A stretch of 64,000 nucleotides of DNA from the NCBI GenBank assembly GCA_030710605.1, contig CP092879.1, positions 22,923,784-22,987,783 on the forward strand. The letters are read 5' to 3'. The notes beneath the pieces are model-generated. The model did no database searches. It was not told the DNA's origin and worked only from the letters and a program-made list of their open reading frames with translations. Both the position numbers and the translations under genes were made by a program. This document shows positions 54,886-64,000 of this stretch, piece by piece (position 1 is the stretch's first letter; each line of letters begins with the position of its first letter). Source of the stretch: Cordylochernes scorpioides (taxonomy: Eukaryota > Arthropoda > Arachnida > Pseudoscorpiones > Chernetidae).

Positions 54886-57204
54886 TTAGAGTGTGATTGA
54901 AGTGTTTATATGGGGAATTGAAGGTATTTTTGGGTTGGTCTCGATCATATACGGGCGGTGAAATAAATTGTTCGTTTTCCGTATAGTGTTTTAATTTGTT
55001 GACATGAATTGTATCTGTCTCACGACTTAAAGGTCGGTTGGAGCGGTTGATCCGTACGATTTGAGGGGAAATTATCTCCAGTATTTCATAAGGCCCTGAG
55101 AAGAAAGGTGCCAGTTTACCGGTGTCAGGATGGTGGTAACGTTTTTGCCAAAACGAGATCGCCTACTTCAAAATCGGAAGCTCTATGTGTTTGGTCGAAT
55201 CTCGCTTTGTCGCGTAAGTGTCGTTCGTGTGTCCATTGATAGGCCAATTCTCTGGCGTCGTCGATTTTTGGGTAGTTTTGTACATGCTCGGATAGTTGTA
55301 GCGGGAAACTACCTAACAAAAGGTATGACGGTGGAAACCCGGTCACAGAATGTGGGGTATGGTTATAAGCCGGAAGAACCTGAGGTAGTAGTTTGGTCCA
55401 GGCCGTCTTAGGTTGTTGGAGGCGCAAAAGTTTAAGTTTGCAAGTAATCGTGACGTTTAGTCGTTCACTTAATCCGTTGGACTGAGGGTTGTTGCTTGTC
55501 GTGAGAAGTTGGTCAATGTTATGTCTAATCAAAAATCTACGAAATTTCGGAGAGGTGAAGGCAGGAGCTCTATCCGTCAAAAGTCGTTTAGGAGAACCAA
55601 ACTGCATCACCTTTTTAATCACTTGGGTATAGGTGAGAATGCTGGTGGACCGCAATGGAAATGCCCACGCGTACCGTGTGGCATGGTGCACTACGACATG
55701 TAAGAAGGTCTGAGAATTTCCATATTTCGCGAATCCAGAAATAATATCTAGGGACACTAGTTCGTACGGCAGGACCGCTGGGGGGAGTTGTCCCAATTCT
55801 CCGTAGATAGGTCTTTTTGGTGGTTTGACTAATTGGCATACTGAACAGATTCTTACATGTGTCCTGATGTCATTTGTCATGCCGTCCCAATAGTATTGGG
55901 CTGCGATCAGTCTGGTCATCTGCGAAATGCCGGGGTGATTGAAATCGCGATGGGCTCGTTGTAGTAGGGTGCCACGGAGTGATGGTGGAACAATTATTTT
56001 AGTGACACCCCGTCGTGTGATGGTCATAAGGTCCTTGTCATTGAGGATATACCTTGTGTCCCTCCGTAATTCGCCCTGATGATCTTTTATTTGACCTGTG
56101 GATAGAAATCCGCAGAAAGGGTTACGGGAGAGTAGGTCCGCTTCGTACTGACACGAGCCCTTGAGGTATTTGACCTCATAGTCGTAAGCTGAGAGTCGAA
56201 GGTTCCAACGAAAGAGGCGTCCGGTGGGGTCTTTTATGGTCTTTAGCCATTGTAAGGCGTGATGATCCGAGTAGATGACAAACCTTGTACCTAGGAGGTA
56301 CACTCGGAATTTGTCAACGCACTCTACAATGGCTAAGCACTCCAGCTCAGATATATTGTAATTACGCTCATAGGAACGCAACGCGCGACTGTAATATTGT
56401 ACAGGGTAGATGTTACCGTCAGGATGTACTTGTTTGAGTACACCTGCGATGCCCTGCGTGGAAGCGTCGCCATAGACCTGGCATGGGAGCTCTTCTTGAA
56501 ATAGATGTAACACAGGTTGTGTTGCGAGGTGTTGCTTCAATTTATCAAAGGCTTGTTGACAATTCGGGCTCCAAAGCCATTTGGCGTTCTTTTTTAGTAA
56601 TTGATTTAAGGGGTGGCGAAGTCTAGAATATTCTGGGATGAATTTATGATATACTTTGACGGCCCCTAAAAATGATTGTAGAGTTTTAATGTTGATAGGG
56701 GTTCTAATAGCGTTGATGATTTCGATATTTTTAATATTAGGTGTGTAAGTCCCTGCGGTGATGTGGTAGCCGAGAAAATCTATTTCATTTTGATAAAAAT
56801 TACATTTTTTAAGGTTAAACTGGAGATTTTCCTCTAAACAGAATTTAAAGAAAAGTCGAAGGTGCGTAAGGTGTTGTTCTGAGGAGTCAGAAAAAATAAC
56901 GAAGTCGTCATAATAATGGGCTATGAAAGAGAGGTCGTGTTTGTGGATCAACTGGGTAATCACACGTTCGAAAATTTGGGGTGCTAATTTGAATCCAAAG
57001 GGTAAGCGTTTGAAATTATATTGCCCTTGTTGAGTCACGAAAGAGAGTAGTGGTTGACTCTCCTCCGCGATGGGGATTTGATAGTATGCATTGCTTATGT
57101 CAACGGTGCTAAATACTCTGGCTTTTTACAGGTTATCCAGTACCGTTTCTATCAATGGCAAAGGATGCAAATCCGAGGGTACTAGTTCGTTCACACGACG
57201 GAAG
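54886..57204 (-). pseudogene. Gypsy-B RT, RNase H and integrase
   Basis: Starts abruptly with CIDFRRVNE at about 57200, directly behind the protease, so the first RT segment is missing. A TAA (57127-57129) lies in the DNL-KARVFSTVDIS stretch. Then follow RT motifs FKRLPFGFKLAPQIF and AHYYDDFVIFS (YYDD in place of the usual Y(I/L/V)DD), RNase H (VYGDASTQGIAGVL, SELECLAIVE, YSDHHALQWL) and integrase: HRDFNHPG with CSVC (zinc finger), SLDIISGF, LLTDRAPAFTS and NNPQSNGLSERLN for the D, D and E residues. The frame changes near 55128 and continues with FFSGPYEILEIISPQ, a GPY/F module. All catalytic residues seen are intact. Length and order are those of Ty3/gypsy pol. Confidence 0.92.
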
Positions 57205-57927
57205 TCAATGCAGAGACACATGGTCAAAATTGTACAAATGTTTAGGTACTGGAACACTATTTTGAAGTATCAATTGATTATGAAAATCTATTGTTAATCT
57301 TAAGAATTGCATAACATGAATAGATAGAATACCAAGTTCAAGGGGTGAATTTAAAATATAAAATGTTTCATTAAAATTAAAATTATTAAATTGTATTGGT
57401 AAGGTAACTAATCCGATTGGTTTGGCATGACTAGATATAGTACGGATAATAACATCATTGTTAATAGGGGTGGAACAAATGAAACTATTAAAATGTTTAA
57501 TATATTCGAATTGATTTAAACTAATTATGGAAACATTGGCTCCAGAGTCAACTAGGAATGGAATCTTTAAAGAATGAATGATAGGGGTTAAAACAATTGC
57601 ACTTACAGACGTATGCTCGTTTAGGGTGTAGGTAGGTTCATTGAGCTTCGGAGGAGTTCTGCTGCCGAAGTTGGCATTACTTGGTTTCTCCCGAGCTCGT
57701 CGTTGCTGCGGTCTCGTAGACACCTGCAGGGTGAGTCGATCTTTGGGGTTGCTCGACGTTGTGGACCGCAGGTGTAAAGGTCCGAAATGTCCGCTGGTAG
57801 GGCCCTCGCTGCTGACACTGTGCGTGCCAGTGTTGTCCGCCACAGTAACGGCAAGGATATGGTGGGGTCTTGTCCACGGTGGTGGAAGGTGCTCTGCTCT
57901 GGCGCGGTGATCGTTGTAGGGTAGCAT
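57205..57927 (-). CDS. Gypsy-B protease region
   Basis: Frame overlapping the end of gag. The active-site signature is PFLVDSGANVSIISL (D-S-G, a retroviral-type aspartic protease) at about 57530-57575. It ends with LYNFDHVSLH and a stop where the RT linker should begin. The N-terminal half (57927-57680) is the out-of-frame shadow of gag, so the functional part is probably 57680-57205, expressed by frameshifting from gag. About 100 residues normally connecting PR to RT appear deleted. Confidence 0.82.
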   Translation of the reverse strand: MLPYNDHRARAEHLPPPWTRPHHILAVTVADNTGTHSVSSEGPTSGHFGPLHLRSTTSSNPKDRLTLQVSTRPQQRRAREKPSNANFGSRTPPKLNEPTYTLNEHTSVSAIVLTPIIHSLKIPFLVDSGANVSIISLNQFEYIKHFNSFICSTPINNDVIIRTISSHAKPIGLVTLPIQFNNFNFNETFYILNSPLELGILSIHVMQFLRLTIDFHNQLILQNSVPVPKHLYNFDHVSLH

Positions 57928-58537
57928 TAGTGCTGGTGTTATCCCCTTCGTAGGTCAGCTGTTGGGCTAAGCACAACCATTCTCCTGGTTCCGAGGGTTG
58001 TGCCATCTTTAAAAGGTTGCCATAGTTACGTGGCACACCGTTGGATAGTGCTTGCACGATGGCACTCTTAGGGAGGTTGATCGCCAATCCTATTCGGACC
58101 TTGTTCTTGTAGTAGGTCTCGATCTCGGCTATCGATGTGCATTTAAGCTCATAGAACTCTTGAAGAGTGAAGCCAGGGCGTCGGGGATAGACGGCGCAGA
58201 GTGACTCCTTGACCTCTTCATAAGTCTTATTGAGTAGAGCTAAGTCTTGTGCAATTTTGCGAGGTTCGCCTCTGAGTGATGATAGAGCCTTTCGAGCTTG
58301 GCGTGCTGGCTCTAAGTTGTGGAAGTTCGGCTGAGACTCAAGTTGTGAGAAGAAGTGTGCGGCAGGTTCATCTCCGTCGTAGGTGAATGCTTCTTCAGGC
58401 TCACGGTTTAAAAGTTGGTCGAGACAGAGGGTGAGAGTTCGAAGGGAAGCGGCTACAGTAGAGTCGGTCGTTGGGTCTTGTGGAACTTGGTTGTAGGTTT
58501 GTTCGATCATCGTGGTATTGCTTCTTGTTTTCTTCAT
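57677..58537 (-). CDS. Gypsy-B Gag, 286 aa
   Basis: Capsid-type protein: EEAFTYDGDEPAAHFFSQLE, ARQARKALSSLRGEPRKIAQ and YPRRPGFTLQEFYELKC resemble retrotransposon gag capsid domains. A single zinc knuckle CRYCGGQHWHAQC (CX2CX3HX4C, one residue shorter than the standard spacing) is at about residues 225-237. The start ATG (58535-58537) lies 40 bases inside the primer site. The frame is open throughout and overlaps the protease frame, which suggests -1 or +1 frameshifting. Confidence 0.88.
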   Translation of the reverse strand: MKKTRSNTTMIEQTYNQVPQDPTTDSTVAASLRTLTLCLDQLLNREPEEAFTYDGDEPAAHFFSQLESQPNFHNLEPARQARKALSSLRGEPRKIAQDLALLNKTYEEVKESLCAVYPRRPGFTLQEFYELKCTSIAEIETYYKNKVRIGLAINLPKSAIVQALSNGVPRNYGNLLKMAQPSEPGEWLCLAQQLTYEGDNTSTNATLQRSPRQSRAPSTTVDKTPPYPCRYCGGQHWHAQCQQRGPYQRTFRTFTPAVHNVEQPQRSTHPAGVYETAATTSSGETK

Positions 58538-58576
58538 ACTCTGGTATATGAGGGATTTGTTTCCCGGTCAGGTCTT

Positions 58577-58587
58577 ATCCTGTCGAC
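58577..58587 (-). promoter_or_regulatory. Gypsy-B primer-site candidate
   Basis: GTCGACAGGAT in sense, 8 bases after the 5' LTR. Same 11-mer as in LARD-1, LARD-2 and the LTR at 36713. Confidence 0.45.
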
Positions 58588-58595
58588 TTTCGGTG

Positions 58596-58901
58596 TGGCA
58601 ATATGATAATAATGTGGGGAGAGATAAATAAGGAAACCACAAGTTTGGGAGAGAAATTCCAGGCAACCAGCGAGAGAGAGGGCGAGGGCGAGGTTATATC
58701 ACCGCTGAACGACCGTTTGTGTCGCACACCACCCCCCGACTGTCCAGAAATAGTCCTGAGGTTCCAAGAAAAGCCCCCCCCCCCCCCCGGAATGTGGCCA
58801 GTGGCCCAAAATGGCCGTACTTTAGCTACTTTCTATCTACCTCTCTCTCTGGTTGACTGTAGATTTACTTTATTATTCCTGGAAGAACATACATAATGAC
58901 A
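58596..58901 (-). repeat. Gypsy-B 5' LTR
   Basis: 306 bp, TGGCAATATG to ACATAATGACA on the + strand; followed by (TA)n. Confidence 0.93.
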
Positions 58902-58925
58902 TATGTATATATATATATATTTATA

Positions 58926-59325
58926 TAAATATTATATTTAAAAAAAAAAGATGATTTTCTGTTTGAATTTGGATCATGTTGATGATTATTCTATGGTGGT
59001 GCAGTCGTGGCTAAAATCTTGTGAAAGTATAATAACAAAAATGGTTTTGATCAGATATTGTTTTAATTGAGCTATAGGATAAACATAATTTGTTAAAAGT
59101 ACTGCCTGGCTTAAGGCGTAAGAATAAAAAAAAAGAAAAGCTTATTTACATAATGTACAAATGTTTTGGGTCGGCCAGCGGGGAACAACAACAATGAGTT
59201 TTTATACGGGAAGAGTGACCTCTGGCGGTCGATTTTAGAAGAGTATTTTATCTATGAAATATAATTTTAAAATAAAATAATACTTTAATATAACATAATT
59301 TTAAATGAAATATTTTAATATAACA
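58926..59325 (-). repeat. LARD-2 3' LTR
   Basis: In sense it begins TGTTATATTAAAATATTTCA. The inner 340 bases are almost identical to 61225-61587; the far end (58926-58965) is more diverged, so that border is approximate. Confidence 0.85.
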
Positions 59326-60719
59326 TTTCCCCCCTGTGAAGAGAATAATATGGGTACATTTAGAGTAAAGTGATAAAAATATACCCTTAAAAAATAAAAT
59401 GATTGATGGAAAGAAAATAATATGAGAGGTGATATTCACTTATCATATTGGTTTTAAATATGGTAACCAATAGACAGGAAAGTACAAAAGGTAAATGATA
59501 AAAATGTAAATGATTACAAAAATTATTGGTAGAGTGTGAAAATGAAATGCATGATTATCAAAAGTGAAATAAAAGAGTGATATTCCTTGATCATATTGGC
59601 TTGTTGTTAGCCAATAGATTGGAAAAGACATGAGAAAAATGATACACATCTATTATTAATGAGAAAGACAAATAAAATGAATAATATATTACAAAAGTAT
59701 AAAATAAAAATATGAAGAACATTGAAAAAACAATATGAAAAATAATTACATTTGTAAAAGATAGGTGGAAACATTTGATGATTATAAGAAAATAAGGCAT
59801 TTGTGAAAAAGCAATAAGTTGTGACAAAGTTTATGTACAAAAAGGCAAATGTGAAAATATGGAATGAACATGTAAAAGATAAATGAATTAATGGTAAGAA
59901 TCAAGAATGATAATTTGAGATAAAAGAATCAAGGTGGATAATAGGCAAAATTTACATAGTTGGTAGCGTTAAATTTACATATTTGCAGAAACGCTTTTAG
60001 ATAATAATTACATATGAAATAAGTGATGGGGGTAAAAATGAAAATTTTAGAAAATTAAAACATTATGAAATGAGATTAAATAAGAAAATATCAAAATATT
60101 AAAAGCTAGGAAATTAAAAATATATGGAAATGTAAAGCTATAGGGTATTGTTGGTTATTAACGAAAATATATAGTGGAAATATGATAACGTATAAGAATA
60201 GTTAATTAAATTATTGAAGATGTGATAACATAGGCTAATTACTTTGTTGCTGCCTTCCTGGCCGACTGTTTTACATATGGCGTATTAAAACTTGATATGG
60301 TGTTAATGGTTTAACTTAATTGCAAATATTTAATGGCAAAGTATGGAAAGAGATATTTTGGGAACTAATTATACAAAGGAAAATAAGGTTTAAAAGGATT
60401 GAAGGGTATGATACTATTTAAAAGGAAAAAAACAGCTATGGTAAAATTGATATATAAAATAATATGACAAAAAGGATATATCTAAGCAAATATGCGATTG
60501 AAAACTATTGTACATAATGGGTGATAACAAAGTTAAAATGAGGAAAACTACGAAAGATGGTGGATACAAAGTACCTTGGGTTGGATGATGCTGGCTGGAG
60601 TTGGCTGTAGTTGACTGGTGTTGCAGATGTTGGGTGGAGTTGATCTTCGGAGATGGCTGGTGCTGGGCGGAAGATGTGATGACTGAAGTTGGCTGCTTGA
60701 AATTGTTGGATATGGTAGG
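59326..60719 (-). other. LARD-2 internal region, non-coding
   Basis: A-rich on the + strand, many short repeats such as GATAAAAATGTAAATGATTA and CCAATAGA(C/T)(A/T)GGAAA (about 59466 and 59611). GCCGACTGTTTTACATATGG at about 60263 is shared with 37448 and 49823. Confidence 0.6.
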
Positions 60720-61130
60720 AAATGGGTATGTTTGATTGTGGTGGCTATGTTTGCTTAGAGATGGCTATGTTTGTTTGTAGATGGCTATGATTTCTTGGAG
60801 ATGGCTATGTTTGATTGGAAATGACTATGTTTTCTAGGAGAGAGAGAGAGAGATGGCTATGTTTGATTGGAGATGGCTATGTTTGATTGGAGATGACTAT
60901 GTTTGATTGTAGTGGCTATGTTTGCTTGGAGATGTCTATGTTTGATTGGAAATGGCTATGTTTTCTTGGAGATGGCTATGTTTGATTTGCATAATTGAAA
61001 ATGAGCTATGTTTAATTGAAGATTTATATTTTTGATTGTAAATGGCTATTTTGATTGGAGTGGATTATGTTTGATTAGGATGGGCTATTTTTGATTGAAA
61101 TGAGCTATTTTTGATTGGAAGTTTTGCATA
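60720..61130. repeat. Minisatellite inside LARD-2, about 20-bp unit
   Basis: Imperfect repeats of GAGATGGCTATGTTTGATTG, roughly 18-20 units, degrading toward the right (GAAATGAGCTATTTTTGATT). A (GA)n stretch is at 60838-60852. It is weakly preceded by TTGGCTG(G/T)(A/T)GTTG(A/G)CTGG repeats from 60590. Confidence 0.88.
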
Positions 61131-61179
61131 TTTGAGTTTGAAAAACCCTGCCTTTGGCATATTGAACAAATAGGTAAAT

Positions 61180-61190
61180 ATCCTGTCGAC
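61180..61190 (-). promoter_or_regulatory. LARD-2 primer-site candidate
   Basis: GTCGACAGGAT in sense, abutting the 5' LTR with no gap. Confidence 0.5.
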
Positions 61191-61587
61191 TAATATTATA
61201 ATTTTAAAAATATATATTCTGCTTGATATTTTGGATCATGTTGATGATTATTCTATGGTGGTGCAGTCGTGGCTAAAATCTTGTGAAAGTATAATAACAA
61301 AAATGGTTTTGATCAGATATTGTTTTAATTGAGCTATAGGATAAACATAATTTGTTAAAAGTACTGCCTGGCTTAAGGCGTAAGAATAAAAAAAAAAAAA
61401 AGCTTATTTACATAATGTACAAATGTTTTGGGTCGGCCAGCGGGGAACAACAACAATGAGTTTTTATACGGGAAGAGTGACCTCTGGCGGTCGATTTTAG
61501 AAGAGTATTTTATCTATGAAATATAATTTTAAAATAAAATAATACTTTAATATAACATAATTTTAAATGAAATATTTTAATATAACA
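61191..61587 (-). repeat. LARD-2 5' LTR
   Basis: 397 bp; partner of 58926-59325. Confidence 0.86.
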
Positions 61588-61602
61588 TATATATATATAT
61601 AT

Positions 61603-61930
61603 TGTTACATCAATTTTAATGAGCCTTACATTTATTCAAAATATTCTGTGATATTTAATATTTATTTAAAATATTTATTGTACATATCTTGATTGGTTAT
61701 TGGAGCGAGAGAGGACCTAGACGAAGACTGCGGATCACGACCTACGAGGAAGACCACGAATAAATAAACACAATAAAGTTGAAAGGTAATTTATTTTTAA
61801 TCACTTTCATTTATTTACTTTTACTTTATTTATTTGCTTTGAATATGGAACCCGCTCGGGAAACGTGTATAACACCAAGAAGGAAGAAACCAAGGTCGAC
61901 GACCCTGCAAAGCTGCAACTTGGTGCAAAA
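61603..61930 (+). repeat. Gypsy-A 5' LTR, copy 2
   Basis: 328 bp, TGTTACATC to GGTGCAAAA (last bases mutated). Shortened by an internal deletion near 61672. A primer-site-like TGGTAGAGATGCTGG follows at 61933. Confidence 0.85.
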
Positions 61931-63880
61931 ATTGGTAGAGATGCTGGTTTCGAATCAGTTGCTTTGAACCCCAATATAGAAATTCCGAAATATGACGTGA
62001 CAGAAGACCCTCGCCCATAGATAGAATCCCTCGAAGAGATTGGTTTCCTCTACCATTGGGCAGACTACATAATCGTAGCCAATGAGGATCTTCCGAGGCG
62101 AGATTATTGCTAGTTGAAAACTTTACCCAATACATAATCGCCCGTTATGCCACCATGAACATGACGGGAAGCGCTAAAACCTGGTTAAATTTGCACAAAG
62201 CTATTTTCACGAGTTGGGAAAATATTAAAATCCGCCTCATTCAGATTTTTCAACAACAATCGAGGTACGTGCCGCCGACTGCCAAACGACACTACCAGAC
62301 CACTTCCAGGCCCCAAGCCCCTGTTTCCAATAATTACAAGAACGACTCCCCTCCTACTTCGAGGAAGTATCGAAACAACTTTCCCCAGCCCTCTACCCCG
62401 AGACGTCCTTATAATCCAAACTTTGTGCCAAAACCAAACCTTCAGAGAAGCACCTACAATAAAAGCCAAGAAGCGAGCAAAATAGGACGGAAGATGGAAA
62501 ACCAATCTGCTTCAAGTGTAACAAGCCAGGGCACGTGGCCCGTTATTGTAGGGTCAAGTTTATAAGAATCCTAGAAGAGGATCCAACAGCTACCCAAGAG
62601 AAGGTCGAAGAGAAATGCCAAATGAATGAAATATCAGATAAATCAGGACCTCGGCTTCATGCTGATGTATGTCATAGCACACAGACAAATATTCCTACCC
62701 GGAATAGATATTCCGTGTTGGAAGATTTAAACTAAGCGTCGCGCCTGAATCTGTCAACCAAAGCAAGTCGACCATGAATGGAATCAAGAAGTTGGACCCT
62801 AAATACAAATTAAAAATTAATGTGGACAAGATAGGGACTTTTGAAGCTTTGGTTGATACAGGCGTTGACCTCTCAGTGGTCGACCTCAGAACGGCCCTCG
62901 ATACAGGCCATGGTATAAGTAAGCTCGCAAAAACTTGTTCAGGACCCGATGGAAAAAAATAAGACATGGTAGGAAGTATATTTTTGAATATGAAAATTGA
63001 TGATGAAGCATTATCACACAAATTTGTGATATTGAAAACGCATTTACGGACATTAATTCTTGGAAGAGGTTTACTTAAGAAAATGACGCGAAAATAGATT
63101 GTAAGCAAGAAACTATAAAATACGATTCGACGAATAATCATGACGAAAGCAATTTTGAAATGTTGAATATAAAGAGTGCCAAGGATTCCATTGTACAGTA
63201 ATGTTCCATTAAATTGATCAAGACATTGGTAGAAACAGAGGATGGGGAATATATTATCGAGGAGAGCAGCAAAATGTTTCAAACAAATGGACTTCGTCTA
63301 GCAAGAAGCTTGATCAATGGTATAAATAGAGAAACACATATCTGGATAACTAATCCGTATCCTCGATCGTTAAAAATAATGAAAAACCAAACATTGGCTT
63401 TTGGAAGTAGTCCAGCGAAAATAAATGTGAATCGAGAAAGAGAGGTAGAAGAGAACGAAGAACCTAGATTCCAAATAAACGAAATTCTTTCACCAAAGGA
63501 ACAGAAGTAGTTAAAACAAGTTTTAGAAAGGTATGGAGATCTGTTTTCGTCGAGATTAGGGAGAACCAATTTGGCAAAACATCGGATAGACACAAAAGAC
63601 GCGAAGCCAATTAAGCACAAGCCTTACAGGTTAAGGGCTAAAGAAGAGCTATATAAAAAAAAACAAATTGATGAGATGCTTACAGAAGGCATAATTAGGC
63701 CATCTTCTCGTCCCTGGTCTTTTCCAGTAATATTGGTCAAGAAGCGAGATGGTAAATACAGATTTTGTGTGGACTACAGAAAACTGAATAATGTGACAGT
63801 AAAATATGTCTATCCGATCCCTAGAATAGACGAAGTTATGGATACTCTCCAAAGATCTACATACTTAATAATCAAAATAG
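61846..63880 (+). pseudogene. Gypsy-A gag-protease-RT remnant, copy 2
   Basis: The ATG at 61846 opens MEPARETCITPRRKKPRS and reads through the LTR end and primer site into LVEMLVSNQ, showing that gag starts in the LTR. A 1-base loss then shifts the frame. Zinc knuckle CFKCNKPGHVARYC at about 62507-62550; protease ALVDTGVDLSVVDL (DTG kept) at about 62845; RT start FCVDYRKLN at about 63760. Several stops (for example after ..QNPKEQK at 63508) and frameshifts. RT is cut at the same base as the copy at 8003. Confidence 0.88.
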
Positions 63881-63915
63881 ATATATCTTATTATCTTATT
63901 GGATAGATATTGTAA

Positions 63916-64000
63916 TATATATATATATATACAACTAATTAATGATCTATATTTCTCATTTTCTGCTTGAAAAATAGATACCCTGAAAGGTGTAAAGTTG
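63916..64000 (+). repeat. Flank shared with 15657-15740
   Basis: After (TA)n, CCTAATTAATGAT-like (here CAACTAATTAATGATCTA) and CTGAAAGGTGTAAAGTTG match the sequence right of LARD-1. The window ends within this duplication. Confidence 0.85.

Larger units (their letters stand above)
53717..58901 (-). mobile_element. Gypsy-B LTR retrotransposon, almost complete, 5.2 kb
   Basis: LTRs 53717-54015 and 58596-58901 flank gag, protease, RT-RNase H-integrase on the minus strand. A polypurine tract (ACGGGGGCCATA in sense) adjoins the left LTR and GTCGACAGGAT is near the right LTR. Defects: loss of the PR-RT linker, one stop in RT and one frameshift before the GPY module. Confidence 0.94.
58926..61587 (-). 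mobile_element. LARD-2: non-autonomous LTR element, 2.66 kb
   Basis: LTRs of about 400 bp (58926-59325 and 61191-61587) enclose 1.86 kb without coding capacity. Orientation minus: polypurine tract ACAGGGGGGAAA in sense beside the left LTR, and GTCGACAGGAT (complement of 61180-61190) directly beside the right LTR. Both ends meet (TA)n. Confidence 0.88.
61603..63880 (+). mobile_element. Gypsy-A, plus-strand copy 2, 3'-truncated
   Basis: Paralogue of 8003-10345 with the same truncation point and the same downstream sequence (AATAATCAAAATAGATATAT). The LTR has lost about 55 internal bases. Together with the flank at 63916-64000, which matches 15657-15740, this makes a second segmental duplication. 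Confidence 0.9.

Overview
The window is AT-rich eukaryotic DNA made almost entirely of nested and duplicated transposable elements; no host protein-coding gene could be supported. The element mix (Tc1 and mariner DNA transposons, several Ty3/gypsy LTR families, Penelope-like elements of two architectures, Helitrons, tRNA-derived SINEs, LINE 3' ends, a hAT MITE, 100-N assembly gaps) fits an arthropod draft genome. The Tc1 transposase and the gypsy integrases resemble those common in spiders, but that placement is inference.

Layout. 1-7989: a segmental-duplication unit holding a mariner element with a Tc1 inserted in its transposase gene, a 5'-truncated gypsy (Gypsy-A, minus strand) and a SINE joined to it. 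8003-10345: a 3'-truncated plus-strand Gypsy-A copy. 10388-15656: a non-autonomous LTR element with 955-bp LTRs and no reverse transcriptase. 17.7-18.6 kb: two tRNA-like SINEs. 18.9-25.4 kb: two Penelope-like retroelements side by side, one with an N-terminal GIY-YIG nuclease (Naiad type, flanked by long direct repeats) and one with a C-terminal GIY-YIG. 26-32 kb: TIR MITEs, a 108-bp tandem array and a pol-less gypsy (Gypsy-C). 32.4-40 kb: Helitron 3' ends, an inverted structure with a hammerhead-ribozyme core, an LTR, a LINE 3' end and a tRNA-Gly-like gene inside a Helitron-like unit. 40.5-41.2 kb: a minisatellite. 41213-49512: the second copy of the 1-7989 unit, with a younger hAT MITE. 49.5-53.7 kb: a 32-bp minisatellite invaded by Helitrons, two more tRNA-Gly-like genes and a perfect 62-bp palindrome. 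53717-58901: a nearly complete gypsy (Gypsy-B, minus strand). 58926-61587: a second non-autonomous LTR element. 61603-64000: a paralogue of 8003-15740 that lacks the 5.3-kb LTR element and so serves as its empty site.

Working parts. The two Tc1 transposase ORFs and the Naiad-type ORF are the only long uninterrupted coding regions; Gypsy-B is close to complete but carries a stop, a frameshift and a missing PR-RT linker. Every other coding region is visibly broken. The most unusual items are the hammerhead core at 34214-34255, tRNA-Gly genes carried in Helitron-like units, the two opposite Penelope architectures next to each other, and an 11-mer (ATCCTGTCGAC) shared just inside the LTRs of otherwise different LTR elements.
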